Shown here one piece after another: positions 1-12,525 of a stretch of DNA of 64,000 bases. Every line of letters begins with the position of its first letter. Position 1 is the stretch's first letter. Under the pieces are notes generated by a model, which did no database searches, was not told the DNA's origin, and saw only the letters and a list, made by a program, of their open reading frames with translations. Origin of the DNA: Aquatica leii (Eukaryota > Arthropoda > Insecta > Coleoptera > Lampyridae); the NCBI GenBank assembly GCA_035610365.1, contig CM069436.1, positions 61,891,505-61,955,504 on the forward strand. Reading direction: 5' to 3'. The position numbers and the translations under genes were made by a program.

Positions 1-527
1 TATTCCCTTCCAAGTCAGCTTTTCCGTCAAACTTTTGCTCAGAATACAGGCTAGTTATAGCGTTTTCAACTGTTATTATTAATTTTGTATATTCTCTAAG
101 GATAATGCTCCTATACATACGTCTAGGTTGGTGCAAAACTAAGTACAGCAAAATAACCTGAACGTGTTACCGTGGCCAGCAAAAAACCCTGATTTTAATA
201 TAACAGTTACTTATACTTATTATTAGCAATCGTATGTTTAGTACAAATAAAAGCAGTAAACATGTAAAATGAGTTTTTTTACTAGATAGAATCAAATTTC
301 AATTTAGATGGTAGCAGTAGAGAATATCTTCTTGGACCTACTGCAAAATATGAATTGTGAATTGAAACTTATTGAAAAATAGCTTTTTACTTTCCTATAA
401 GAAAGTATAGCGATCGCAATTTTGTTTCAAAAATTTTTTATTGCATAATTTTACGTTTCAAGGTCTCCTGAATAAGAAAAATGTATTTTTAACAAAAAAA
501 TTTTGGGTGTCTGTGCGTGTAACGATT
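1..527. other. AT-rich non-coding stretch
   Basis: No open frame with protein-like composition and no repeat that I recognise. Short homopolymer A and T runs are frequent. Probably intergenic or intronic. Confidence 0.5.
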
Positions 528-795
528 TACCCACAATAACTCTCGAACCAAGAGTCCTAGTAACTTGAAATTTGATATGGAGCTGGCTTTTCATATTCTC
601 TCGGTTCTATCAAAAAATTGATCTGATAAAAAAAACAGAAGTGTGTGTATGCGCCGTTTTTAACAGTTTTTTTTATATGGTTTTGTACGTATGTAAATTA
701 TTCGAATTATTTTTACAGTTTCTTATAGAGTTAATTCTTCCTAACAATTTATTTAGATAATTTTTTTTCTAACATTAACAGTTTATTAGATATTT
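528..795. repeat. Direct repeat, copy 1 of 2
   Basis: A stretch of about 268 bp is repeated about 458 bp downstream at 985-1250. Shared blocks include 'ataactctcgaacca', 'agtcctagtaacttgaaatt' and 'cctaacaatttattta'. The shared stretch contains a 62-codon open frame in both copies, and the two translations align over their whole length with many substitutions. This suggests either an old coding duplication or two fragments of one repeat family. No known domain was recognised. Confidence 0.7.
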
Positions 796-828
796 GTTTT
801 ATAATTTAAAGTGAATTCCATATATAAT

Positions 829-863
829 CCTAGGTTCAAGTCCTGCCTACGGCAGTTTTTTTT
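829..863 (+). other. tRNA-like 3' half followed by an oligo-T run
   Basis: The block 'ggttcaagtcctgc' matches the T-arm (B-box) pattern of tRNA genes. It is followed by 'ctacggcag', which resembles the 3' strand of an acceptor stem, and then by eight T, as in a polymerase III terminator. No matching A-box or 5' acceptor strand is visible upstream, so this is at best a tRNA or SINE 3' fragment. It lies between the two copies of the direct repeat. It may be a chance match. Confidence 0.3.
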
Positions 864-984
864 AGAAAAAAATTCCATATCTTGAAGGGAAAGAAAGATA
901 CGTTAAAAAATAACAATATTTCTCTATAATCTTTTGACTTGTTTATATACGGAGTGCTGCATCTTATTTAAATTATCTTTGGAT

Positions 985-1250
985 GTACCCACGATAACTC
1001 TCGAACCAAAAGTCCTAGTAACTTGAAATTTGGTATGTAGCCGGCTTTTTATATTCTCTCTGCTTTGTCAAAAGATGGGTTTGAAAAAGGAACCGAAAGT
1101 GGGTGTATCCGCAATGTTTAACAGTTTTTCTGATATAATTTTGTACATATGTAAATTATTCGAATTATTTTTACAGTTTCTTATAGAGATAATTCCTCCT
1201 AACAATTTATTTAAATAAAAAAATATTCTAAAATTAACAGTTTATCAGAT
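985..1250. repeat. Direct repeat, copy 2 of 2
   Basis: Second copy of the segment at 528-795, in the same orientation. The 62-codon frame is kept in step with the first copy. Sequence outside the shared block is unrelated. Its 3' side runs into ordinary AT-rich DNA. Confidence 0.7.
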
Positions 1251-4200
1251 ATCACATTATTTCTTCTACGGCGACTGTCTGTAGTCATGTTTTTAGACTA
1301 CCACAGCTAAAAAAAATAAATGTAAAGGTAAAATACTTCATTGTTCTTAATTAACATTCCTGAAAACACAATAAGAACGATTATCTATCGTATTATAGTA
1401 AAGTAGGATATGGGTGACATGAGACACACGAATTTTTTGTTTATCATACCAGTGATGGTTCCTCCCCCGTCTCTAAAGGAACGTAACTTGTAGAAATCCG
1501 ATAATTTGAATTTCTTGAATAACATCGCGAATAGCCACGAATGATTGCCGATCGCATTCGCATCAAACTAACCAAGGTGTCCCGTTTTTCGTATAGTTGT
1601 GTGTACACCAATACTAACATTATTTTTTTCAATTGTTACAATTTGCGATTTAAACCGCGTTTTTGTTGAAACAAATTTGGTTTAGAAAAGTTTGTAAATC
1701 GAATTACTAATCTTAAAACCCTCTTCATTGTTATGTAGTTTTTTTTACCAAAATATCAAATTAGAAAAATCCAAACCAAAAAAAAAATATACCACACTCT
1801 GCTGGATGCTTTTAGCAGCCAAGAAAAACCCTTTGCAAAAAACAACTATTATAACAGTAACTACTTAGAATAGTAACAAAAGAGTGAACAATCTTCTTGC
1901 AAACGCAATAAAATATTAGAAAAATATTTTTAAACATTTATAAAAGCATTATGTCATAAAAACTTGTTTTCAAAGATAAAATTTAATCAAATATAAAACT
2001 TATTAAATAACTTTTCAAATATATTCATTAAGCATGATAAAAACCATTTAACTTTAATAACAATTCCAGCTCAGAGAAATTTTAATTTAAAATATTTACA
2101 TTAAACACTGCCCTATTACCATTAGTCGGAATGGTTTACATTAATATTATATTTCAACATATTTGCACAAACATATTCTTACATAGTATCATAAAGAAAA
2201 GCTCTTCATGTAACTCGAACTGAATTCAAATGTAACCTCTTTAATATGCACGTAAAAAATTCAATGAAAGATACAATTCCAATGCAGTTTATTGTTACTC
2301 TTACTATAAACCAAAACAGTTCCGCATTTTAAAAAGTCGTATGCGCCACTGCAATATTCCTTTCGTGAACTTTTTTATCTGTACGTTGAATAAATTGAAT
2401 TAATTAAAGTGCTCAGTATTCCGAAGACACGAAAGTAGACTCAGGTGCAATGCAATTAACAAATAAAAAAAACTCCAATTTGAATTCTTTAAATCCTTTA
2501 AGAACGCAATACGCCTTACGTGCACAAAAAAATATGAAATAATTATACCCTATTTCGGTTTATTATCCATTTAATTAATTAAACGCCTTAAAATTAAAAT
2601 TAGAGCTTCAACCACAATCCGGAAGAAAATTTTCTTCATGAATTAATAATGCAAATAAAAAACAAGTTTGCGAAACGTGCTACTTAGTCGACTATATTAA
2701 AAAAAAGTTATTAACTACCACAATTTATAAAATATTTCAAGCTTTTCTTAACTGTTGACCTACCGTGAATAACAAAAATTGACCTTGCCGCAAATTTTAA
2801 TTAATGTTATACAATTTTAAATTAATGCACGTTTAAGGGGTTAAATTTTAAAATTTATTAAACGACTTTATAAAAGTCTCTTTTACAATGTAAGCTAATT
2901 TATAAAGTCGACGACAAACTTTTCGTTTTATGTTGGTATCTACAAATCTTTACACGTACGTTGAAATTTAAAGAGCTGTTTCTTTTTCAAAAAACGAAGT
3001 TAATTTGTCTTCGTTTTCTTAACTGGTGTGTTTAAATATTTAGTCCTTGACGTTAGATCAACTTTAGATTAAGTATTAATAACTCATGTTGGTCACAATT
3101 TAATTATAAAATTTAAGTTATTTAACCCAAAATGCTTAAGCTATCAAAATTGTATAGTTGAAGTAGAATAATATAGATTTTATCAGGGTTGATTTCTATC
3201 ATAAATATGATGTAAAAGATAATCTAAAATTTTGTTAGCAGGTTCGGATTTTCAAAAACAATAATTGCTCCACCAGGTAAATATCGACGTTGGCATCGAA
3301 CCTTGTAACGTACTACATTTCCTCTCCAATCAGTATGTTGTTTTCGGTTTGGTAACAGTGCTTTAATATTGAAACGACAATTGTACATCATTTTTACGCA
3401 TTTCCATTGCATTCCTCTGCTGCAGTAGATCGCTATTTTGTGACTCGTGTCTAAATTAATGGTGAGTTATTTTTCACACTATCGGTGTTATTCGCGGTAA
3501 AAGAATACCGTTAGAAAATATGTGTTACGTGCAAAAATTTCATAACGTAATACCCTGTATATTCATTACCTTCAAGTTAGATTTCTGTTTTTGACGCCCT
3601 CTGCCGAGTTTAGTTTAATTTCAACGACTTAAACTCGTGCTTGTGATGAGGTTAACATGGTAAATCCTATAAAATCGGCGTTAATGGAAATAAAATTCTA
3701 ATTTGAAAACGCATTTCGTGTAGTTTATTTATCACAGCGTAAGCTTTTCCTATTAGTTTTTAGAATTCTTTGGTATTTTTCATCTTAATTTGATAGCACG
3801 TCTAGGCACATCCCGCCACGTTCTTGGCTGTATGTTTCGATGCATTATCGATCAATGAGAGGTTAATATCGACAAATACGCTAAAATTCTACTCCTTATG
3901 CGTCAAGCAACTGCGAAACCAACTTTCACTTAATGTGTGCAACAGCATTCGATAATCGGATTCTTATGTGTAATTTCTTTTAGTATCAATTAACAATTTT
4001 GTAGATTTTTGTTTTCGTGAGTCATTGTGTTGACACGATTTGCTACTCCAATTTATTCCAGGCTGACTACACGAAGAAAACGTTTTCTTCGAGCAAGTAG
4101 GTACTGGATTGCGGGAAAGTCTTATTTAATTACATTCTCTCACGAAATTTTTGCTGGTTTTAACTTACGTAATTACAATTATTGGTTCAATACCATTGAG

Positions 4201-4540
4201 GTAGTTTCACTAATTACTTTGTGTATCGCATGCTGTGTACCATCGATATTTGTCATGTAATTTTCTTCGCTATCGACACTGTATAAACTTATGTATTGTG
4301 TGTTGCCGATACTTCGGGCATTTATGGAGTGAATAATATACTACGAAATTTCTGAGACTCGTTGTTAATCATCTATGTTATTAAATTAAAGTTGTTATAC
4401 ATATTTTATCTTTCCTTTATGGTAACATATCTTCCTTTTTGCTGGTTACAGAAAAACTAGTGTAACAATGATTACGAATCTGAAATTCGTTACAGGCTTG
4501 GACCTTCTGTCCTGATCGAAACAGAAGTTTTCCTTATAAA
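1251..4540. other. Long AT-rich non-coding region
   Basis: Short open frames occur on both strands, but none has a recognisable motif or protein-like composition. No inverted repeats or tandem arrays are obvious. Probably intergenic or intronic. Confidence 0.5.
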
Positions 4541-4600
4541 AGATGTGGCGCCCTTTAACTCTTATTTATTTGAACCTCCCCCATCTCCGACTGTGTGAGT
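4541..4600. repeat. Possible member of a dispersed GTGGCGCC motif family
   Basis: 'gatgtggcgccc' is followed about 25 bp on by a C-rich block 'acctcccccatctcc'. The same order of motifs recurs at 17249, 28489 and 39016. This copy is the weakest of the four and could be chance. Confidence 0.25.
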
Positions 4601-7600
4601 TGGTCGTGCAAGGTTCGTAAGATCTATAAGCTTGTAACATATGTTGCCTGTAGTTTTCTTCTTATCGTATTTCTTTTGGTTTTAAATTTAGCACGTGCCA
4701 GCACCTGGTAATGGGATATTAATTAACGATCAACACGTGTAGGAGACACACCAATACTATTTTCGGCGACTGTATGTTGTTCAAATAATTGACTATACTA
4801 TTGTTTATTATTCGGATTATTAAGTACGAATCACTCGACTAAGACCATCAACTAAAGAAGTTTGGAATATTACTTCACTGTCAAAGAAAATTCACCATTG
4901 TATGTTACTATAAATTGATTGAAGTAACCGAAAATGTGGCGTACAATTTTGCTTCAAGAACACGCTCGTGATCTGAACTTCTTATTTGTGATACCATCGC
5001 AATGTAATCCGTTTCAAATTTTAAGAATGTGTGTATACCAGATCTCTAGATCTAGACAAGAACGAGTATCAAACGTGAGTAACCCCATTATTTTTCTATT
5101 CATTTTATTAGGATTTTTGATGTTAAGTTCGATAATATTGAGACTTGCTTTACTATGCTTTACTATGCGTCATTCATTCACTGTTACTTGTTGTGTTTAT
5201 CTTATTTTTGTAATTCAAATTCAAATGTATTTTTGTTAATTAGTTTTAAATTGCATTATTGCAGTGTGTTGCCTAACAATTAAATGTACACCTATAATTA
5301 TAGTAGATTCAAATCGTGATACTTGTTATTGTTGTTGCTGTTATTAAAGTATATGTACTAAATTTAGCTTTCGTCGAATGTTAGTATTCGTTGTGAGATA
5401 TAATGCTATTTAGTGATAATTTTTTAAGCAGCGTCTAAACGGATATAGCGTCCTTATATTTTTAATTCTTTAGTTAAATGTATGTACATATACCCTACTC
5501 GCCCAAGGCAGTGAGCTGACCTTGGTATGATCCACGTCAACTAAAAACACGTAATTACCTAGTGTCCATTTACTTATTATTAGTAGATCCTACTCCACTC
5601 TGCAACAACATTGAACTCGCCGTGATTTAATATTTGTTTTCAGTAAACCGCTTAACCGTAACTACATATATAAGAAATTACCAAGCTGTAAGGTTTCCTG
5701 TGCTATATGAATTATGCAATTTTGTCGTAAATTTTATTTATGCGCTAAAAGTCACTGGTGATCATTTTCCGCTTCTAACGTGAATGAAACAGTACGTGTG
5801 TTAACGCCAAACGAAGTGATTTCTACATTATAATGCCTTGTATGTGAAAGATTCGCTGCATTTCCATTTTACAGCGCGATTTAATTTCTCTTTTATTATC
5901 ATAGCAAATTTGGTCACGCTTGCGTGTTTATTAACGTGAAAAATTTCAATGACTGACAAATAAGGCGGGCATACACGGAAGACAATTACTAAACCGTATT
6001 AGTTAGTGGTCGGTCATGTCAGCCACTAACACAAGTTAGATGGGCAATTAAAACCAACGCTTGTATAACCTCTGTTAGGGTAAATAAATATGAAGAATTG
6101 GTGGCATATCTGTTAATATAACTTCGACAAGCGTAGTGCACTTTGGTTTTAATTATCGTATGAAACTTTTAGCATCTTATTTGTGATAGCATATTTATAT
6201 ATGTGTATCAGCTTAACTTGCAAGAATTTTAAAGGAATGTTTTGGACATGCCATTAGCTAATCGCATATTAGGAATGCCGAGTAAGTACCTTGTTTCTTA
6301 TACTTAATTCTTGTTTAGGCGTCGGTCGTATGCACGAATCGCTCGACATATAGCTTGTTATAAGAATTAACGTACGCAATACGTTTTGTATTTATGTAAC
6401 AAGTTTTAAACCATGCACTTTGTTTCATTATTGTGTAATCACTATAGTTTCGTAATACTTTTTTTGTATTCGCCAACTTTAATTTATTGAATGCAATGTT
6501 AATCCATTTACTGCTTCTGTGTACGAGATGTTGCCTAATTTAAGAGTCTGTTAATACTAGTTTACTGTGATATTGTTTGTAAACCATTAGCTGTTATGTA
6601 TTAGTTATTCTACTTGCTATTTAATACTTAATATGTTGTCGTTAAAATAAATATACTCTTTGTTAGATTTGTGTTAGTTGATTTATCTACCTTAAGCGTT
6701 GTCGGGTGAAAACGGGTTTCTGTAGTTTATTTTTTTCCCCGGTTTAACGCTCTTTTAATTAAGTTATAATTGACGTATCAAAGATAAGGAAGATTAATCC
6801 TGTTAATTTCGCAGACACAACCTACTCTCCAAAGTTCTGAGCACCGCTACTTGCTTTGAGGTGTTTAAGCTACGGATAAGTGTTCGTACTTCAGCCTAGC
6901 GCGGATTTAAGTTCTTACCATAACATCTTATCATTATTAAATCTAAGGTTAAACGGCATCTCGTATAAACGAAGCTACGTACGAGTTAATCCACTGGTCT
7001 CTAATAATGGTTTCTGCAATTATATAAACCAAGATTACACTTGCGTAGTACAGTTAAGAATATTAGTACAGTTAAGAATATAGTTCAAATACATTTTTTG
7101 AAATTCGCGGCTGTAATATTTGTTATCTAACAACTTCATAGATAGCTTTTTCAATACAGTTTTTCTTTCCATCTCTTTAAAAAAATTTCAGAAGTATTAA
7201 AATTAGAGTGCCTAATGTGCACAACTAATATTTCATCATAAAGCTTATTTTCATGCCATTGCTGGTACTGCAAAACATTGTGTGTTTTTATGTTCAAAAC
7301 TATCTCCACAGTTTTTTACCGTCATTATACTTTTTCGCAACAAGATAAAGAACTTGTATAGCTGTTATAGTAATGCAACCTACAATATTGTCTGTTTTTC
7401 TACAAAGCTACTTCAAAATACCTGAATAGTAACTCTTCTAGTAATTCTCCTAGAAGTCACGTGCCCTTTAAAAACCATTTCGACGGACTTCTTTAAAAAG
7501 TAATCTCATACTCAAAAGTGCAATAAGAATTATAGTAATAAAATCTTTATGATTGCCTGTTTTCAACTAGTGATTAAAATCGTTCAACCTTTCCATTAGA

Positions 7601-8510
7601 TTTAGAATAAAAAGCTATAAAACAAAAGATAATGCCAAACACATATGCTGTAACTAAACAAAAAATTAAAAAAAAATTAAACTCCAGTCACATATGACCC
7701 AAATCACATCTAAACAAAAAAGGTGTTTCTATCTAACCGTTAGTTTTCTGAAAGGTTCTTAAAGTACCGTGCAACCTATTTCTCTTTCAATAAGCTTAAG
7801 GATATTAAACAATGGTTTTATAGTAGAAAGTACACAATTGCTAGTTAAAATATCAAATAATTGGTATTCTAATTGCCGACCTCTGTGCGTTGATATTGTT
7901 AGTGTAGAATAGCGTCGTTAAATAGTACCGCTAGTAATTAGTTAATAAGAAACAACAACAGATTTTGTGATCTTGGCTAAAGTTATGACATACTATGATC
8001 TTACAACCATCTAGTCGGTTTAAGAGTTGCTGTTACATATACTTGTGCACGACCATTATTAATGTTAGTTTCAGCTCGATGTGGACTTGCAATTTTCATC
8101 GACTAGATCTAGGCGATGTGGTTGTCCTATGTAAATACATTCACGAATTTATATAAACTTGTAACAAATACATGACGTAGTAACCAGGAATCTATCAAAA
8201 AATATATAGTCAAATATAATTTAAAATTAAAGTATAGAACAGATGGTACTCTAAAACAAGCGATATAAATTGACAGCAAAATTTTTGCTATTTTCGCCAA
8301 GTCACTGATTAGAATAGCTTAAAAATGTGTTTATAACTTCAGACGGTATGTGCAGTTATATTCCACGACGCTAGAACAATAAAACGTAGAATTTTCACTG
8401 TTTAAGAGGCTTATAAGTTTTTAATTTTGTAATATAAGTAAGTTAAGTCTATCTTAACCATTTAAAACTTTAGTTTGACCTTCAGCACATATGTCAGCTA
8501 CTTCTAAGTG
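4601..8510. other. Long AT-rich non-coding region
   Basis: A frame opening at 4934 in a good start context runs 47 codons to a donor-like 'gtgagt' near 5076. It has no recognisable homology, so I do not call it an exon. The remainder is AT-rich, without domains, arrays or strong palindromes. Confidence 0.45.
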
Positions 8511-9170
8511 AAAGTCATTGTTACGACCGCACCGGAGAAAAAGTGGTAAAACCACTTCGCGCGCCGAACTACAACAATTAATAGTTCGTGGTCCTCGCAC
8601 TCAAACTACAGTTATGCAGTATTCTGTCTGCATTCCAGTCCCAATTGGAGAATTATATATTTTGGACGATGGACACTCCAGCGAGACACTCCCACGCGAA
8701 ATGGTCTAACAGGTCTCGCCAAAGCGGGAATAGAATGATCAATCACTCCCACCCCCTAAGAAACATACTCAAAGAATATGAATACCCAACCTATGCCAAA
8801 GCTAGTCTATTACGTAGACGCTTCAACCAATAAAATAAAAAAAAGCCCGTTACTACATTGTGAACTAATGGAACACAGCCGTTGACAGAAGCAAAAGTAC
8901 GAATACCAGAAATCGATAAAAGTTTTGTTGTTCTCGCGTATAGATTGCACACAATTCAAAATTCGCGAACAATATGTCTCCTAAGTCGTGAACCGGAAAG
9001 ATCTTTATCACGAGCACTACCACGTCAAGATACGGCACGCGTCTCTCGTGACCAACAAAGAATTAAACCCGGTATTAAATTAAAACGTATCTAACTTAAA
9101 GGCAAACGCTACGCGGTCCGATGTTCCTAGTCTTACACGGGTGAGCGTCGTCTGGTTCGAGAGAGAAGAT
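8511..9170. other. GC-richer island with overlapping short open frames
   Basis: Base composition is visibly richer in G+C than the flanks, with several CpG sites. Plus-strand frames open at 8518 (63 codons), 8588 (81) and 8882 (70). They do not join into one long frame and show no motif I recognise. It could be a decayed coding remnant, for example of a transposon, or an unrelated exon cluster. The function is unknown. Confidence 0.3.
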
Positions 9171-9540
9171 CCTAAAGTTTCATGACGTTCTAACTCAGTC
9201 TAGTAATGACAAACCGGATCTTTTTATCAAACCAAGACGTACTAAATCATTTATAAAAAGCATTGGTTCGTAAAAATTCGTTCATATAAACAAGACAGTA
9301 TATGTATAGGGATTTGTATTTTGGAAAACGGATCTTTATAAAGGTCTTATCTTATTTTATTTGCAACTATTCAATTTGCTATTTATCTACTTGTTTTTAT
9401 AATCACTTTCCGGTCTACTAAAATGCATTTGTACTTAATACATGGGAGGAAGCTGGCAAAGTTTAAACGTGTACTTCAAGTACAGGTCATATAAACGATA
9501 AAGTCACAGTTTGATGATTAGATCAATATCAACTCTTCAG
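9171..9540. other. AT-rich stretch before an exon-like frame
   Basis: No coding signal. It ends in a pyrimidine-containing tract and 'cttcag', which would serve as a splice acceptor for the frame starting at 9541. Confidence 0.4.
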
Positions 9541-9761
9541 AAAGATTCGGTCATAGTGAACGAATCGATTATGACAGACACATTACTAGTCCAGTCGCTA
9601 GTGCAAACAAAAGAAATGGTGACGTAAGTCCCATGAAACTATCTGAGAACGTCAAAGCAGTAAAAGATACATTTCTGCGCTTCTCGCTGCGATCGACACG
9701 CAAACATACGTCTGCCAATTTCTTATCGTTCCGTGAGGCAAATTCTGACCACAGACTCTGA
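9541..9761 (+). CDS. Exon-like open frame of unknown function
   Basis: Following an acceptor-like 'tcaactcttcag', a frame of 72 codons runs from 9543 to a TGA at 9759-9761. Its composition is protein-like: mixed charged, polar and hydrophobic residues, CpG-containing codons and little homopolymer. It reads RFGHSERIDYDRHITSPV near the start and ends SFREANSDHRL. There is no ATG at the beginning, consistent with a terminal exon. A perfect donor-like 'gtaagt' at 9623 offers an alternative 82-bp internal exon. The opposite strand also has a 71-codon ATG frame here, which I regard as a shadow. No family recognised. It could equally be a remnant of a mobile element. Confidence 0.35.
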
Positions 9762-10261
9762 AAGACTTTAGAAGAAACATTCAAGAAAAAAATACTGGAA
9801 TGCTGGAAAGAAAGATAAGATACAGCAGAATTCAGTTCAATAGGTTTATTTATAATGGAGACATCACTTACCCAATATAATTGTTATAACACTGTAAACC
9901 ACAACTTTACAGTTTAACTTTTTTATTAAAAAAATTGAAAATACATCTTTTTCAGTGTTTGCTTGTAGTTATTTTACTAGACAATAATGGTATTTTTCTA
10001 ATTTTACGAAAAAACAATAATTCACGTTTCATAGAAGTAGAACCAACTAAAACAGTGATCAAAATAAGATAGCATCTACAAGACTACACTTCAGTTATTC
10101 GAATGTTTAAAGTATGTAGGTTCAACAATTGCTTATCACGCTTTTACAAAAGGTTAAATAGTGCGCTTTAGCTGAACTGATCTGTAGCTGTAATGACTGC
10201 TAATAAAAGTTTATTATACACAAGACTTTCTCAATTGGGTTACGGAGTTGAACTGTAAAAA
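9762..10261. other. AT-rich non-coding stretch
   Basis: Nothing recognisable. It adjoins the 3' end of LINE family A copy 1. Confidence 0.5.
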
Positions 10262-10387
10262 TTACACATAGAATAGCCTTTATTTGTCGTAAAAAAACAT
10301 TTTTTTTTTGACAAAGAAATCGTATTATAAACTAAACACAAAAATCCTACTACATAAAACAAATTTAAAAAAACAAAATGAAAGTAA

Positions 10388-10678
10388 TTAAAAATTAAAA
10401 AAAAAAATTATCCTAAACCCTCCACCGCTAATCAATTCTCTATATTCATTTATTACACTACATGTAGTCTTTTTCTCCTTTTTATAACTTCTTCCATCCA
10501 TCCCATTCCTTCTCCCAATATCTCCAACCTTCCTCTCTCCTTTTCTCTCAATACATTCCTTCAACATGTGCTCTATATTTTCCCACCCCTCCCCACATAG
10601 TCTACATCTCTTATATTTATCTTCTTTCCAGTACTTATTTTCTTGCTCTTCATTCCCGCATCTAAACCTTGCTACCAT
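10388..10678 (-). pseudogene. LINE A copy 1: C-terminal zinc-knuckle region
   Basis: This frame gives the ORF2 C-terminus of the LINE. It contains ARFRCGN, then CRLCGEGWENIEHMLKEC, a C-x2-C-...-H-x4-C pattern seen downstream of the reverse transcriptase in several insect LINE lineages, where it probably helps bind RNA or DNA. It lies in a different frame from the preceding segment (10662-11063), so the original protein is frameshifted here. The frame reads into the 3' untranslated AT-rich tail. Confidence 0.75.
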
Positions 10679-11063
10679 TCTTTTTAATCTTAAGTTTTTT
10701 TTTGCCCTTTATGTACCTTGGAATATTATCTATTACTATATTTGTATATCTTTCATTATATTTTCCTTCTTGTATTCTTGCTCTTGTTTTTTGTCTGTGG
10801 ATATCATTATCTCTTCTTATTGGCTCATCTTTTATTTCCTTTCCTGTCTCCCTAATTTTCTCTACCTCTTCTCTCGCATATCCAACTCTTTCATAATAAC
10901 TTCTTTTTTCATCTTGTCCATATTTAATTTTTCCATTTTTTACCTCTCTCCAGCACATTTGAAGCAATTTACATTCTTCGATTTCTTTCATTTGTTCTTC
11001 GTAACACATTGCTCTCTTCCCCGCCCGTACTCTTATCTTTTCTAACTTCATTTCCTCCTCCAC
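10662..11063 (-). pseudogene. LINE A copy 1: region between RT and zinc knuckle
   Basis: A lysine- and glutamate-rich 133-codon frame aligns with the corresponding segment of copy 2 (about 61150-61480). Shared stretches include KLLQMCWREV and ERVGYAREEVEKIRE. This is the extended C-terminal domain between the RT thumb and the zinc knuckle. No catalytic motif is expected here. A frameshift separates it from the zinc-knuckle frame. Confidence 0.7.
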
Positions 11064-11195
11064 TATGTACCCTGGCGTTTCCCTTTCTAATCCTAACGTC
11101 CATTTTCAGTATTTTCTTGTACTTTCTCCAATTCTTCCCATTCCTTCCACCCCCATATTTCCGCCCCGTACATCATCACACTCTTTATTAATGTG

Positions 11196-11393
11196 TTAAA
11201 CAACTATCTTCTTGTTTCTATTTGCTTCCCAAATCCCCTCTCTCCTATACCCCCACACCTGACCTACAATTCTATTACATTTCTTTGCCAACCACTTTAT
11301 ATGAGCCTCATCTTTATTGTCGTATCTGAATCGATAACCCAAATACGTCACTTCATTTACACTTTCTATTATCTCGTCCCCCCCCACTTCCAC
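11196..11393 (-). pseudogene. LINE A copy 1: RT segment just after the deleted active site
   Basis: Contains NEVTYLGYRFRYDNKDEAHI and IKWLAKKCNRIV, the 'YLG' segment that follows the YADD box by about 40 residues in LINE reverse transcriptases. It joins abruptly to the upstream RT frame (11406-11846) at a short A/G-rich junction. Comparison with copy 2 shows that the intervening YADD-containing sequence is missing, so this copy cannot encode an active polymerase. Confidence 0.75.
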
Positions 11394-11405
11394 TTTACTC
11401 TTTTT

Positions 11406-11846
11406 TTATCTCTCATTATATATTGTCTCTATATTCCTTAGTAGTTCTTCCTCTATCTGTTTCTTTTTTAATATATTCCATAATTTACACCTATTTACAT
11501 TATCAAACGCTGCTTTTATATCTAGAAATAACGCAAAAACTTTTACTGTTTTCACTTCTAATTCTTTGTTTACTATCTGTTTTAACATGTATACATTATC
11601 TAATGCCCTTCTCCCTCTTCTAAATCCTGTCTGCCAGTCTGGTGAGATCTTTTTTTCCTCCATTTCTCTCTCCAGTCTTTTTTGCAAAATTGTCATATAA
11701 ATTTTATATCCCACATTTGCCACACTTATACCTCTATAGTTTTTCACCTCTCTTTCTCCTCCTTTGTAAACTGGGCATATTATTGCTTCTTTCCAATCAT
11801 CCGGAAACCCCTCACCTGACCATATCTTATTTAAAACTTTCTCCAT
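11406..11846 (-). pseudogene. LINE A copy 1: reverse transcriptase fingers and palm
   Basis: Non-LTR reverse transcriptase, the enzyme that copies element RNA into DNA at a nicked target. The 146-codon frame carries the conserved order of RT blocks: FPDDWKEAIICPVYKG, NYRGISVANVGYKIY, the GFRRGRRALDNVYMLKQ block, and ALFLDIKAAFDNVNR with the first catalytic aspartate in LDIKAAFD. Copy 2 is about four-fifths identical at protein level by eye. The second catalytic box (YADD) is absent because of the deletion at its 3' end. Confidence 0.88.
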
Positions 11847-11927
11847 TTTTTCTTTCGTTCTCTCTTCTATATATTTCCATTGTTCTCCTTGCGTCCTTTC
11901 TTTTTTTTATTTTTCTTAATGCTTCTT

Positions 11928-12128
11928 CTATTTTTTTTTTATAGTAGTACTGCTCCCTCCTCTTGTTATCCTTTCTATTTCGAATTCACCCTTCCTCTCT
12001 TCTTCTCCTTCTAAGACCTCTACGCAATGTTCTCTCCATTTTTTCATATCAATTTGTATCTCACCTTTTTTTCCAATTTTCCTTTCTTTATGCAAAAAGT
12101 TCCATATTTCTCCTTCATTTTCTAACAT
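11928..12128 (-). pseudogene. LINE A copy 1: linker between endonuclease and RT
   Basis: This 66-codon frame has the charged, tryptophan-containing pattern of LINE linkers (EIWNFLHKERKI, MKKWREHCVEVLEG). It sits in the expected place between the endonuclease end and the RT core, and ends in an A-rich slippery tract. Confidence 0.6.
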
Positions 12129-12467
12129 TTTTTATGTTCTTCCAACTCTTTTTTATATTCCTCTTTTCTCTTACAACACTCTTTTCTATATTGCGACCTT
12201 AATCTTTTATATTCTTGAATATCAATTTTTCCTTTTTTCTTCCTCCTTTCTGGCTTCCCTGAATTTCTTATTTATGTTTTTTTTTAGTATTTTTTTCTTT
12301 CTACTCCTTTATCCATTTTACTGATCAATTCTTTCACTCCTTCCTCTACTCCTTCCTCCACCCAATGTTCTTCCTCTAATGTTTTCTTATAAACCTCAAT
12401 AATTTCATCTGCCCATACATTTTTCTTCCTCCAAACTGTGTCTGAATTTTTTCTTTCTCTCTGCTAA

Positions 12468-12525
12468 CCTTTTAGCCTTACTTCCAATGGCTGATGGTCA
12501 GAATAAATCTCTTCCCCTATTTTAA
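12468..12525 (-). pseudogene. LINE A copy 1: last residues of the endonuclease domain
   Basis: On the minus strand one frame reads FTFKIGEEIYSDHQPLEV followed after five codons by a stop. SDHQPLEV is the C-terminal SDH motif of apurinic/apyrimidinic-type LINE endonucleases, with the catalytic histidine. Sequence beyond about 12530 no longer resembles the element, so this marks the 5' truncation point. Confidence 0.75.

Noticed and set aside
10566..11944. Series of plus-strand open frames rich in Ser, Phe and Leu.
   Set aside because: They are antisense shadows of the purine-rich LINE ORF on the minus strand. The same happens at 48819-49830, 50484-51350 and 60065-60593 (minus).
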